Source: Calditrichota bacterium (GTDB taxonomy: Bacteria > Calditrichota > Calditrichia > Calditrichales > J004). Taken from it: a stretch of DNA of 64,000 nucleotides. The DNA lies in the NCBI GenBank assembly GCA_013112635.1, contig JABFGF010000005.1, positions 124,001 to 188,000 on the forward strand, read 5' to 3'. The number at the start of each line of letters is the position of its first letter. Position 1 is the stretch's first letter. The notes beneath the pieces were generated by a model. It worked only from the letters and a program-made list of their open reading frames with translations, was not told the origin of the DNA and ran no database searches. A program made the translations under genes and the position numbers. Shown here in pieces: positions 18,372-27,579 of the stretch.

Positions 18372-18746
18372 ATGAAGAATAATAATGATAATAAATTTTG
18401 GAAAACTACGGGCAATGCTTTTTTTCTGGTTATTGTTGTAGTAATTGTTTCCAGTTATTTGTATCAGTCATTTCAGATTGATTTAATAATGTCTGATATG
18501 CATGCACTGCATGAAAAGAAAAAACAGCTTTTGAGTGAAACAGAAAGTCTGCAAGCCGAGGTAAATCGGCTAAGCAATATTGACAGGATTTCTAAAATCG
18601 CCAATGAAAAATTTGATTTGTATTTTGGTGATGGTGAGCAGTTAGTGATAAAAATTGAAGATGCGGATAACCTAGAAAAAATAAAAGAGCAATTCGCACA
18701 GGAAGAAACAAAAATTCAGGAAATTAAAACAGCAGGAATGCAATAA
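18372..18746 (+). CDS. ftsL: FtsL-like septum protein
   Basis: The ATG at 18372 is chosen because AAGGAG sits 7 bases ahead of it; an in-frame ATG at 18357 overlaps that site. About 124 aa: a short basic/polar cytoplasmic end, one membrane helix (AFFLVIVVVIVSSYLYQSF), then a leucine-rich coiled coil (HALHEKKKQLLSETESLQAEV) and a conserved-looking NIDRISKIANEKFDL segment like that of FtsL/DivIC proteins. FtsL with FtsB/FtsQ activates FtsWI at the septum. Size, topology and place between rsmH and ftsI give the assignment; the sequence itself is weakly conserved in this family. Confidence 0.82.
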   Translation: MKNNNDNKFWKTTGNAFFLVIVVVIVSSYLYQSFQIDLIMSDMHALHEKKKQLLSETESLQAEVNRLSNIDRISKIANEKFDLYFGDGEQLVIKIEDADNLEKIKEQFAQEETKIQEIKTAGMQ

Positions 18747-20819
18747 ATGTCTGGGTTTCAATCCCCTTTACATAAAGGGCGTTTTTACTTAGTTATCGGT
18801 GCTTTGTTTGTTTTTTGGCTATTACTTGAAGCCAATTTGTTTCGCTTTCAAGTAGTTCAGCATGAGCGTTTGTCAAGTCATGCTAAGAAACAATATGAGA
18901 GTGAAATTCCACTTAAAGCACAACGCGGAACAATATTTGACAGAGCTGGGAACAAGCTGGCTACAAATATTATTTATTATGATATTGCTGCAGATCCTTT
19001 AGCTGTGAAAAATAAAAAGTATATTGCAAAAACTCTGGCCAGGTCTTTTCCTAAGTCGGAAAGTTTTTATTTAAAACGGATGGAAAGAAACTCACGATTC
19101 TCCTATCTGGAACGCAAAGCAAGCGCGTCTTCCGTAAGTACTTTGCTGGAATTTAAGGATCCGGGGCTGATTCGTTTTGAAAATTTTGGGCGTCATTACC
19201 CTTATAAAAGTTATGCTGCACAACTTTTAGGATTTACCGATACGGATGATGTTGGGTTAAGCGGATTAGAACTTCAATTTGAAGAGCAGTTGCAGGGAAA
19301 AGATGGGAAAGCAATTTTGCAATACGATGCTACTCGTCGTGTTTCTTTTAATTCAGATTATCCTTTGTTGAAGCCGGTATCCGGTACAAATATTTATTTA
19401 ACATTGGACAAAGACATTCAAACGATTGTTGAGAAAGCGCTTAAAAATGGCGTAGATAAAATGAAAGGGAAATCGGGGATTGCTGTTATTATGGATCCAT
19501 ATAGCGGAGCAGTTTTAGCATTGGCAAATTACCCGAGTATTGATCCAAACAATCATAAAAAATATAAAGAGTGGCACAAAAAAAACAGGGCAGTTACAGA
19601 TGTTTTTGAGCCCGGCTCTACAATGAAAATGTTTACAGCCGGCGCCCTTTTACAGGAAAGAATCCATAAGCCTGATGATATAGTTTTTTGTGAGAACGGA
19701 CGGTTCAGGTTATATGACCACTATATAAAAGATACAAAAAAACATGGCTGGCTAAGTTTTCAAAAAGTGATAGAAAAATCATCTAATATTGGGATTGTAA
19801 AACTTGTTGAAAATTTACCATCAAACACGCTTTTTCGTTATTTCAAAAATTTTGGGTTTGGTTCCAAAACAGATGTGGGTTTGCTGGGCGAGTCAGGTGG
19901 AACATTGGCCAGTCCTACAAAATGGTCGGGCTTATCCAAAGCTGAAATTGCAATTGGACAGGAAATTGGTGTAACAGCATTGCAGATTACCGCAGCTTTT
20001 TCTTCTCTGGTAAATGGCGGCTATTTGTATAAACCGTTTGTTGTAAATGGATTAGAAAATCCGGCAAATGAGGAGTGGACGTTATTTAATGAACCTGAAA
20101 AAGTACGTCAGATTTTATCCCCGGAAGTATGTGGATTATTAAAAAAATTTATGAAGGATGTTGTTGAGCAAGGAACCGGAAAAAGTGCAAAAGTAAAAAA
20201 TATATCAGTTGGTGGAAAAACCGGGACTGCGCAAAAATTTGACCGTAAAACCAACAGATACCAAAAAGGCAAATATGTGGCTTCGTTTATTGGTTTTGCC
20301 CCATATGAAAAGCCAAAATATGTTTGTGCCGTTTTTGTTGACGAGCCGCAAAAACAATACTATGGTGGAGATGTTGCTGCTCCCATTTTTTCAGATATTA
20401 TTGGCCGGATAATTCATTTTAATTTCAATCCACCGGCTAAAATGAAAATATCAAATCCTGGAAGTTTTATTTATGCAGAAAAGGTTAACTCAATTCCGGC
20501 CTTAAAAGGTTTTAAAACAAGCTCTGTTGTTAATTATTTGGAAGAAAAAGATTTTGATGTAGAAGTAAATGGCGCAGGTGATTTTGTAAACAGCTATTAC
20601 AAACAAGGCGATAAAATAACACTAGCTTCTGTGAATGAAATTGTTTCCATGGAAAAAATGCCCAATTTGAAAGGTCTAACTTTACGGCAGGCATTTAATC
20701 AAATTGATTTCTCAAAAATTTTGATCAAAGTAGAAGGAAGTGGGAAAATTTATAAGCAATCTTTAAAAGCAGGCAGTTCTTTAAAAAACAGCAAACAGGT
20801 TTTGTTAAGTTTACGATAG
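18747..20819 (+). CDS. ftsI: Septal transpeptidase PBP3/FtsI with two PASTA domains
   Basis: 690 aa, starting directly after the ftsL stop. An N-terminal membrane helix (LVIGALFVFWLLLEANLF) is followed by the PBP dimerisation domain (QRGTIFDRAGNKLATN) and a transpeptidase domain with all three active-site motifs: STMK in EPGSTMKMF, SSN in EKSSNIGIV and KTGT in VGGKTGTAQ. Two C-terminal PASTA units follow: IPALKGFKTSSVVNYLEEKD and MPNLKGLTLRQAFNQIDF. The enzyme cross-links peptidoglycan at the division site with FtsW. PASTA tails are common in Gram-positive PBPs and some FCB lineages but absent from E. coli FtsI. Confidence 0.95.
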   Translation: MSGFQSPLHKGRFYLVIGALFVFWLLLEANLFRFQVVQHERLSSHAKKQYESEIPLKAQRGTIFDRAGNKLATNIIYYDIAADPLAVKNKKYIAKTLARSFPKSESFYLKRMERNSRFSYLERKASASSVSTLLEFKDPGLIRFENFGRHYPYKSYAAQLLGFTDTDDVGLSGLELQFEEQLQGKDGKAILQYDATRRVSFNSDYPLLKPVSGTNIYLTLDKDIQTIVEKALKNGVDKMKGKSGIAVIMDPYSGAVLALANYPSIDPNNHKKYKEWHKKNRAVTDVFEPGSTMKMFTAGALLQERIHKPDDIVFCENGRFRLYDHYIKDTKKHGWLSFQKVIEKSSNIGIVKLVENLPSNTLFRYFKNFGFGSKTDVGLLGESGGTLASPTKWSGLSKAEIAIGQEIGVTALQITAAFSSLVNGGYLYKPFVVNGLENPANEEWTLFNEPEKVRQILSPEVCGLLKKFMKDVVEQGTGKSAKVKNISVGGKTGTAQKFDRKTNRYQKGKYVASFIGFAPYEKPKYVCAVFVDEPQKQYYGGDVAAPIFSDIIGRIIHFNFNPPAKMKISNPGSFIYAEKVNSIPALKGFKTSSVVNYLEEKDFDVEVNGAGDFVNSYYKQGDKITLASVNEIVSMEKMPNLKGLTLRQAFNQIDFSKILIKVEGSGKIYKQSLKAGSSLKNSKQVLLSLR

Positions 20820-20845
20820 AATATTTCTGGATAAAAGTGCGAGAA

Positions 20846-20877
20846 TTCCCCTCCTTGGAGGGGCAAGGGGTGGGTTT
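20846..20877. repeat. Dispersed GC-rich repeat, copy 1
   Basis: TTCCCCTCCTTGGAGGGG followed by CAAGGGGTGGGTTT: an 8-bp palindrome CCCCTCC/GGAGGGG core plus a conserved GGGGTGGGT flank. Two more copies in opposite orientation occur at 28689-28782. It lies in the 101-base gap between ftsI and murE. Confidence 0.8.
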
Positions 20878-20920
20878 CTGGTAAGGGCTTAGAATTAGTT
20901 AGTTATGGTGTCTAAGAGAA

Positions 20921-22357
20921 ATGAAATTAAAAAAACTATTTAAAAATTGTGATGTTGAGGTTCCGGCGAATTTAGAAGCACTGGAAATTAATAAAATTCA
21001 TTATGATTCGCGAAAAGTTGGCAAAGGTGATCTATTTGTTGCGGTAAAAGGTTTCCAAACGGATGGCCACAAATTTTTAAAACAAGTAGAAAATCAAGGG
21101 GCTGCAGTTGCAGTAGTTAATCAGAAAGATGAGAGTTTAAAACTTAACCAGGTTGTTGTTGAAGACTCACGAGCCATAATGGCTTTATTGGCTTACAATT
21201 ATTATGAAGAATATCTGGAAAAGCTTGATCTGATAGGTATTACAGGAACAAATGGTAAAACAACATGCAGCTATTTAATCCGCTCAATTTTGGAAGCTGA
21301 GGGCATTTCCTGTGGATTAGCAGGGACGATTCATTATGTAATCGGGGCAAAAAAAATAGACGCCTGGAACACAACACCGGAAGCAATTGATTTATATGAA
21401 ATGCTGGCCCAAATGCAGCAAGCCGGAAATAAAGCCTGTGTGCTGGAAGTGTCATCACATGCATTGGCATTAGGCCGCGTTGATGGTTTAAAATTTAAAG
21501 CAGCTTTATTTACAAATCTCAGCCGGGATCATATGGATTTTCATAAAGATATGGATACCTATTTTGCAGATAAGAGCAAATTGTTTTCTCAATTAGAGGA
21601 AGAGGGTTTTGCCATAACAAACAATGATGACCCGTACGGAGCTAAAATTACAGCCAGAAATAAAATCAGTTTTGGCACTAAAAACAATGCGGACGCTTAT
21701 TCAAATAAATGGCAGGTTAACAACACAGGAATGCAGTTAGATGTCCAAATCCCGACTGGTTTATTAAAGATTGAATCAGCAATGGTTGGAGAGTTTAACG
21801 TTTATAATCTTTTAGGGGCTGTGGCTACCGGACTGGCATTAAACCTATCACCGGATAGTATTAAAAAAGGACTTGCAAACCAAAAATCAGTTCCTGGCAG
21901 ATTAGAAACGCATCAGTTAAAAAATAAAGCTCTGGCAATAATTGATTATGCCCATACGCCGGATGCAATGGAAAAGGCTTTAAGCACTGTACGCCAAATA
22001 ACAGAAAATAAGTTAACCGTGGTTTTTGGCTGTGGTGGCGACAGAGATCGGGGCAAAAGACCGCAAATGGGCGAAGTCGCTCAAAAATGGGCAGACCATA
22101 CTATTGTGACGGATGATAATCCCAGAACTGAAAATCCGCAACAAATAATAAATGATATTTTAGCTGGGATGAAAAAAGATTCATCAATGGAAATTATTAA
22201 TGACAGACGCAATGCAATAACAAAAGCAGTAAAAAATAGTACAAAGGGCGATGTTGTTCTTATCGCCGGAAAAGGCCATGAAAACTACCAGGTTATAGGT
22301 AAGGTTAAACATGATTTTGATGAAGCGGCCATAATACAGGAAGCAGATTATGCTTGA
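20921..22357 (+). CDS. murE: UDP-MurNAc-L-Ala-D-Glu:meso-diaminopimelate ligase MurE
   Basis: 478 aa. Mur ligase with the ATP loop GTNGKTT at residues 109-115, the central-domain LEVSSHALALGRV and LFTNLSRDHMDFH, and the C-terminal FGCGGDRDRGKRPQMG. DNPRTE near residue 405 is the motif of meso-DAP-adding (not lysine-adding) MurE, so the cell wall should contain diaminopimelate. It adds the third amino acid to the UDP-MurNAc dipeptide in the cytoplasm. Its end overlaps the murF start by 8 bases. Confidence 0.96.
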   Translation: MKLKKLFKNCDVEVPANLEALEINKIHYDSRKVGKGDLFVAVKGFQTDGHKFLKQVENQGAAVAVVNQKDESLKLNQVVVEDSRAIMALLAYNYYEEYLEKLDLIGITGTNGKTTCSYLIRSILEAEGISCGLAGTIHYVIGAKKIDAWNTTPEAIDLYEMLAQMQQAGNKACVLEVSSHALALGRVDGLKFKAALFTNLSRDHMDFHKDMDTYFADKSKLFSQLEEEGFAITNNDDPYGAKITARNKISFGTKNNADAYSNKWQVNNTGMQLDVQIPTGLLKIESAMVGEFNVYNLLGAVATGLALNLSPDSIKKGLANQKSVPGRLETHQLKNKALAIIDYAHTPDAMEKALSTVRQITENKLTVVFGCGGDRDRGKRPQMGEVAQKWADHTIVTDDNPRTENPQQIINDILAGMKKDSSMEIINDRRNAITKAVKNSTKGDVVLIAGKGHENYQVIGKVKHDFDEAAIIQEADYA

Positions 22358-23723
22358 TATTTCATTAAATGATTTTCTGAAATTACGTGATGTTCGGTTT
22401 ATAAATATTCCGGATGAAAAATTTAATGCCCGTCATTTAAAGGGTATTTCAATTGATTCACGGACGATTGAGTCTGGCCAAATTTATTGGGCAATAAAAG
22501 GTGAGCGTTTTGATGGGCATGACTTTGTAAGCGAGTCTCATTCGAAATCTGCACTTTGCTCAGTAATTTCTGAAAAACGGTTCCCGGATTTTAGTAACCT
22601 GGAAATACCTTTGATTGTTGTGCCGGATACACTTTTAGCATTGCAGCAATTGGCACATGTTCAGCGCAAAAAATTTAAAATTCCGGTGATTGCACTAACC
22701 GGCTCCAATGGAAAAACGACAACCAAGGAGATGATTGCAAAAATTTTACAAACCCGGCAGAATGTGCATAAAACAAAAGGCAATCAAAACAATCAGATTG
22801 GCTGCCCGTTAACCATGCTTTTGCTTACGGAAATTCATGACGCGGCTGTTTTGGAACTCGGAACAAATCAATTTGGTGAGATTGAAATTTTATCGAAAAT
22901 GGTAGAGCCAAGCCATGCTTTAATTACGTTGATCGGTGACACGCATTTAGAGCTTTTGGAATCACGCGAAGGTGTTGCCAAAGAAAAATTCCAATTGTTT
23001 GATAATCTTCCGGCCGGCTCTACAATTTATAAGAATCTGGATGACCCTTTTATAGCGGGTTATAATCGTAGTTCTTTGAAATATGTAACCTATTCTTTTG
23101 AGCATGAGGCAGATGTAAAAGGTGCCTATGGCCCAATCGATAAAAACGGCTGTGGCAGTTTAAAAGTTAATGATGATTTTGAAATAAAATTGAAGGTACC
23201 CGGGATTCATAATGTGCGTAATGCACTGGCCGCAGTTTCTGTTGGTTTAAACATGGGTTTTAGTGGAAAAGAAATTAAAAAAGCCCTGGAAAGTTACATC
23301 GGTTTTGCGCAAAGAATGCAAATCATTAAATGGAATGAAGTAACTATTGTTAATGACGCATATAATGCAAACCCCGCTTCTATGGAGTTGGCAATTGACA
23401 CGGTTCTTAAAATTAAACGCACCGGAAATGTGATTCTTGCTCTTGGTGATATGAATGAGCTGGGTAAGCAGAGTGCAAAAATGCATAAAGATTTATTGGA
23501 ATATGCTCTCTCTTGTGGCGCGCACAAAATATATATACTTGGCGATAAAATGAACACGGCTTGTGCCAAGCTGAAAAAAAGCCAATCAAAAAATATTACT
23601 CAGTGCGATAACCTGAATGATCTGGCATCAAAGCTGGTTGAGGGAGTTAGTGGTGGAGATATTTTATTATTAAAAGGATCGCGCAGTATGCAGATGGAAA
23701 AAGTGATGGGTTATCTGCCGTAG
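22350..23723 (+). CDS. murF: UDP-MurNAc-tripeptide:D-Ala-D-Ala ligase MurF
   Basis: 457 aa. Mur ligase with GSNGKTTT at residues 118-125, KTKGNQNNQIGCPLTML (the NxxN(x)G(V/C)P block specific to MurF), LELGTNQFGEI and C-terminal NDAYNANPASMELAI. It completes the UDP-MurNAc-pentapeptide. The ATG lies within the last codons of murE, so translation is coupled. No ddl gene, which would make its D-Ala-D-Ala substrate, is present in this cluster. Confidence 0.96.
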   Translation: MLDISLNDFLKLRDVRFINIPDEKFNARHLKGISIDSRTIESGQIYWAIKGERFDGHDFVSESHSKSALCSVISEKRFPDFSNLEIPLIVVPDTLLALQQLAHVQRKKFKIPVIALTGSNGKTTTKEMIAKILQTRQNVHKTKGNQNNQIGCPLTMLLLTEIHDAAVLELGTNQFGEIEILSKMVEPSHALITLIGDTHLELLESREGVAKEKFQLFDNLPAGSTIYKNLDDPFIAGYNRSSLKYVTYSFEHEADVKGAYGPIDKNGCGSLKVNDDFEIKLKVPGIHNVRNALAAVSVGLNMGFSGKEIKKALESYIGFAQRMQIIKWNEVTIVNDAYNANPASMELAIDTVLKIKRTGNVILALGDMNELGKQSAKMHKDLLEYALSCGAHKIYILGDKMNTACAKLKKSQSKNITQCDNLNDLASKLVEGVSGGDILLLKGSRSMQMEKVMGYLP

Positions 23724-23801
23724 GATTCTTGAAAATACCAGACTTAACTTTTTAGAAACACCGATTCATAAATATGAAAATATGGAAGTAGGATAAACAA
23801 A

Positions 23802-24905
23802 ATGTTAGCAGACTTTTTGTTTCAGTTTAGAGATATCTTTATCGGTTTTAATGTTTTCCGCTATATTACAGTGCGGGCTGCATTATCTGCTGTAACAGCT
23901 TTGGTGATTGCACTATGGATTGGTCCAAAAATAATTGCTGCTTTGCAAAGGAAACAAATTGGTGAAGAGATTCGCATTGAAGGGCCGGAATCGCACCAGG
24001 TAAAAAAAGGAACACCAACAATGGGTGGTCTGATTATTTTGCTTTCCATTGTTTCCGGCACATTATTGTGGGCAGATCTTTCAAATATTTATTTGTTATT
24101 GGCATTTGTGGCAACATTGTTTATGGGTGTTGTTGGTTTTGTTGATGACTACCTCAAAGCCATTAAAAAAATGAAAAAAGGACTTATTGGCCGCTATAAA
24201 TTAGTTGGCCAAATTTCGCTGGGTTTGTTTTTAGGATTGATGATCGCTTTTCACCCGTCATTTGAAGGGCTTCATTCTAATACAAGTATCCCGTTTTTTA
24301 AAAACTGGGAATTGGATTTCGGCTATTTTTATATCCCGATAATTGTTTTTGTAATTACCGGCGCATCGAATGCTGTAAACCTTTCCGATGGTTTGGATGG
24401 ATTGGCAACGGGTCTTTCGGCCATTGCTTTTATCGCCCTGGCAGGAATTGCCTATGTTACCAGTAATGTAAACTTTAGCGATTATTTGAATATTATTTAT
24501 CTGCCCGGTTCTCAGGAATTAGTGATTTTTTCAATGGCGGTGTTTGGGGCTACGATTGGTTTTTTATGGTACAATGCTTATCCGGCCCAGGTTTTTATGG
24601 GTGATACCGGCTCACTTGCGCTTGGAGCAGCATTGGGTTCTGTGGCGGTATTGCTAAAAAAGGAATTCCTCTTATTAACGATAGGCGGCATTTTTATAAT
24701 AGAAGCACTTTCGGTGATTTTGCAGACCAGTTACTTCAAGTACACAAAAAAGAAGTATGGTGAAGGTCGCAGGATTTTTAAAATGGCACCTGTCCATCAT
24801 CATTTTGAATTAAAAGGATGGCATGAAACTAAGGTCGTTGTACGTTTTTGGATTATTGGAATTTTATTGGCTTTGTTAAGCGTAGCCACTTTTAAAACGC
24901 AATAA
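23802..24905 (+). CDS. mraY: Phospho-MurNAc-pentapeptide transferase MraY
   Basis: 367 aa, about ten membrane helices. Conserved polar loops: KKGTPTMGGLIILL, GFVDDYLK (catalytic DD), NAVNLSDGLDGLA, FMGDTGSLALGA and MAPVHHHFELKGWHE. It transfers phospho-MurNAc-pentapeptide to undecaprenyl phosphate, giving lipid I. AGGA precedes the ATG by 8 bases. Confidence 0.97.
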   Translation: MLADFLFQFRDIFIGFNVFRYITVRAALSAVTALVIALWIGPKIIAALQRKQIGEEIRIEGPESHQVKKGTPTMGGLIILLSIVSGTLLWADLSNIYLLLAFVATLFMGVVGFVDDYLKAIKKMKKGLIGRYKLVGQISLGLFLGLMIAFHPSFEGLHSNTSIPFFKNWELDFGYFYIPIIVFVITGASNAVNLSDGLDGLATGLSAIAFIALAGIAYVTSNVNFSDYLNIIYLPGSQELVIFSMAVFGATIGFLWYNAYPAQVFMGDTGSLALGAALGSVAVLLKKEFLLLTIGGIFIIEALSVILQTSYFKYTKKKYGEGRRIFKMAPVHHHFELKGWHETKVVVRFWIIGILLALLSVATFKTQ

Positions 24906-24913
24906 TTCTGTTT

Positions 24914-24988
24914 CTGCCATTCCCGAGTGTTTCTAATCGGGAATCTAAATAAAGATAAAGATTCCTGCTAAAAACGTACAGGAATGAC
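24914..24988. repeat. Pair of inverted palindromic elements of the CATTCC..GGAATCT type
   Basis: Element 1 (24914-24946) contains CATTCCCGA..TCGGGAATCT. Element 2 (24959-24988), read on the minus strand, is TGTCATTCCTG..CAGGAATCT. Each is a small hairpin and together they are inverted, related copies, as in REP/BIME-like intergenic repeats. They fill most of the mraY-murD gap. Confidence 0.6.
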
Positions 24989-25051
24989 AACCACTAAATA
25001 AGCAAAATGTGTAAAAGGATGAACAAGAGTAAGATTTATAGAGAAATAAAA

Positions 25052-26410
25052 ATGAATGTTTCCGGAAAAAAAATAACAGTGCTCGGCGCAGCACGGAGCG
25101 GAATAGCAGCAGCCAGAATGCTTATGAAGCATGGTGCATCGGTTTTTGTTAGTGACAGCGCTTCACCGGAAAAAAGAGCTTTGGATATAGAGCAACTAAA
25201 CAAAGATGAAATTGAATTTGAACTAGGTCAACACAGCCACCGTGTTTATGAAGCAGATTGCGCAGTTCTTAGTCCGGGAATTCCCGTTGTATCAGGCGTA
25301 GTACAAGCGTTTTATAAAAAAAATATTCCGGTTTACGCAGAAGTGGAAGCGGCATGGTGGCTAAATAAATCCCCGGTAATTGGGGTTACGGGTTCAAATG
25401 GTAAAACGACAACCACATCTTTGATTGGTGAAATGTTGCGTCAAAAGGATAGTGGCGCAATTGTAGCCGGCAATATCGGTCAGCCTTTTTCAGAATATGT
25501 TGATAACTCAAATAAAGAGCGCTGGGCTGTGATTGAACTTTCCAGTTTTCAGTTGGAAACGGTTTCTAACTTTGCACCAAAAATTGCGGTTGTTTTAAAT
25601 TTCGCGCCAAATCATTTGGATCGCTATCCATCTTATGAGGCTTATTTAGAGGCGAAATGGCGCATAACTCAAAATATGGATGAAGACGATCTGCTGGTTT
25701 ATAATGCAGATGATGAAAAGCTTAGTCAATGGGCATCTAAAATCCAATCGCCAAAATTGAGTTTTGCTGTTGGCCGGGAAAACGCGGAAGGTGCGGCATA
25801 TAGAAATAATGCGATCTATTTATTTGGAAAAAAACTGATTGATGAGGATGAAATTGTTCTTCAAGGTATTCACAATTACATGAATGTGATGGCGGCAGCT
25901 TTAGCTGCAAATAAAGCGGGAATAGGCAATGAGCAAATCTGTGCTGTGCTAAAAACCTTTTCCGGAATTGAACACCGGTTGGAGAAAGTGGCAGAGATAG
26001 ATAATGTCCTTTATGTGAATGACTCAAAAGCGACCACAGTCGAATCACTTTATTTTGCTTTGCAAAGTTTTAAGACGCCTATCGTGCTAATTGCAGGCGG
26101 CAAAGACAAGGGCAGTGATTTTAGCAAACTAAATAAATTGATTGCTGAAAATGTTAAAGAATTGGTGTTGATTGGGACAGCGGCGGATAAAATGGCCTAT
26201 GCCTGGCAGGGTATAAAACCGGCCAACAAAGAAAAATCGATGAAAGATGCTGTACAGCGTGCGGCACAAATAGCAGAGGAAGGCGATGTTGTTTTGCTTT
26301 CTCCGGCATGTGCCAGTTTTGATATGTTTAGTGATTATGAAGAGCGCGGACGCCAGTTTAAAGAGACTGTGCTGAGAAGACGCAAAATGAAAAAAGTTGA
26401 AAAAGTATGA
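25052..26410 (+). CDS. murD: UDP-MurNAc-L-alanine:D-glutamate ligase MurD
   Basis: The frame opens at 25007 (also ATG at 25022), but the ATG at 25052 begins MNVSGKKITVLGAARSGIAAA, matching the usual MurD N-terminus; start chosen by homology because no SD clearly decides. About 452 aa. Visible: the N-terminal Rossmann-like domain, ATP loop GSNGKTTT near residue 114, NFAPNHLDRYPSYEAYLEAK, NDSKATTVES and the C-terminal AGGKDKGSDF and LLSPACASFDMFSDYEERG blocks typical of MurD. It adds D-Glu to UDP-MurNAc-Ala. Stop overlaps the ftsW start (ATGA). Confidence 0.95.
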   Translation: MNVSGKKITVLGAARSGIAAARMLMKHGASVFVSDSASPEKRALDIEQLNKDEIEFELGQHSHRVYEADCAVLSPGIPVVSGVVQAFYKKNIPVYAEVEAAWWLNKSPVIGVTGSNGKTTTTSLIGEMLRQKDSGAIVAGNIGQPFSEYVDNSNKERWAVIELSSFQLETVSNFAPKIAVVLNFAPNHLDRYPSYEAYLEAKWRITQNMDEDDLLVYNADDEKLSQWASKIQSPKLSFAVGRENAEGAAYRNNAIYLFGKKLIDEDEIVLQGIHNYMNVMAAALAANKAGIGNEQICAVLKTFSGIEHRLEKVAEIDNVLYVNDSKATTVESLYFALQSFKTPIVLIAGGKDKGSDFSKLNKLIAENVKELVLIGTAADKMAYAWQGIKPANKEKSMKDAVQRAAQIAEEGDVVLLSPACASFDMFSDYEERGRQFKETVLRRRKMKKVEKV

Positions 26411-27579
26411 AGAATCTTGGCAAAGTAGATATCGTTTTGGCCGGCACAGTAATGTTGTTGATAATGCTGGGCCAGTTGATGGTTTTTAGCGCAAGCTCCA
26501 TGTTTGCCAAAGCAGCTTATGGGTCATTAACATACTTTTTCCAAAAACAATTGTTATGGGGCCTGATATGCCTTGTAATCATGATAACCGTTTCCAGGTT
26601 TGATTATCGCAAGCTGATGAATGAAAAAACGGCAATGGTATTAATCGCTGTTACAATACTTCTGCTTGTCGGTGTTTTGTTTTTTGGTAGGACAATTAAA
26701 GGTGCGACACGCTGGTACAGCCTCGGATTAATGAATTTTCAGCCATCGGAAATTGCTAAAATTGCAGTGATTATCTATCTCTCGCACAAGCTATCACGTA
26801 AAGGGATTGATAAGTTGGATTTTAAAGAATTCCTGATGCCAATTTATTTAGTCCTGAGTTTGATTTTATTTCTGGTCTTTATCCAGCCGGATTTGAGCAC
26901 AACTTTGATGATTATGGGCATTGCAGCTATAATGCTTTTTATAAGCCGGGTAAAACAAAGTTACCTTTTGTATACATCGTTTGCATTTATCCCGCCGGCG
27001 TTGTTTATGCTCATTAATGGTAATAATTACCAGATGCGCCGTATTAAAGATTGGGTCCATAGTCTGGGTGATCCATTGATGGCTGCACATCAGGTCAAGC
27101 AATCGATTATCGGAATTGGCCGTGGCGGCCTGGTTGGAAATGGCATGGGCGAAAGTAAACAAAAGCTGTTTTTTCTACCGGATTCGCACACAGATTTTAT
27201 TTTTTCGATCATCGGGGAAGAGTTTGGTTTTATCGGTGCATCCGTAATTTTGATTTTGTTTATGGTTATCCTTGTTCGTGGATTGAGAATTGCGCGTAAT
27301 GCTCCGGAAGGATTTGGGCAGTTTTTGGCTTTGGGTATAACGCTGAATATTGTTTTGTACGCATTTACAAATGTCGCCGTGGTTACAAATTTATTTCCGG
27401 CAACCGGTTTGCCAATGCCTTTTGTTAGTTATGGCGGATCACACATGCTTTTTATGGGGATTAGTACAGGGCTGCTTTTAAATGTTTCGCGAAGCATAAA
27501 ACATGGAAGCGCAAATACAAATCCTGATGATAGCAGTGCGCGTGGACGCCTGGGAAGCGCAATTTTAGAGGTGGATTAA
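26407..27579 (+). CDS. ftsW: Septal peptidoglycan polymerase FtsW
   Basis: 390 aa, SEDS family with about ten membrane helices. Motifs: LMVFSASSMFA, KGATRWYSLGLMNFQPSEIAK, GIGRGGLVGNGMGESKQKLFFLPDSHTDFIFSIIGEEFGF and GLPMPFVSYGGSHM near the end. It polymerises lipid II at the division site with FtsI. Coupled to murD by an ATGA overlap and to murG by a TAATG junction. RodA at 34798 is its elongation paralog. Confidence 0.95.
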   Translation: MKNLGKVDIVLAGTVMLLIMLGQLMVFSASSMFAKAAYGSLTYFFQKQLLWGLICLVIMITVSRFDYRKLMNEKTAMVLIAVTILLLVGVLFFGRTIKGATRWYSLGLMNFQPSEIAKIAVIIYLSHKLSRKGIDKLDFKEFLMPIYLVLSLILFLVFIQPDLSTTLMIMGIAAIMLFISRVKQSYLLYTSFAFIPPALFMLINGNNYQMRRIKDWVHSLGDPLMAAHQVKQSIIGIGRGGLVGNGMGESKQKLFFLPDSHTDFIFSIIGEEFGFIGASVILILFMVILVRGLRIARNAPEGFGQFLALGITLNIVLYAFTNVAVVTNLFPATGLPMPFVSYGGSHMLFMGISTGLLLNVSRSIKHGSANTNPDDSSARGRLGSAILEVD

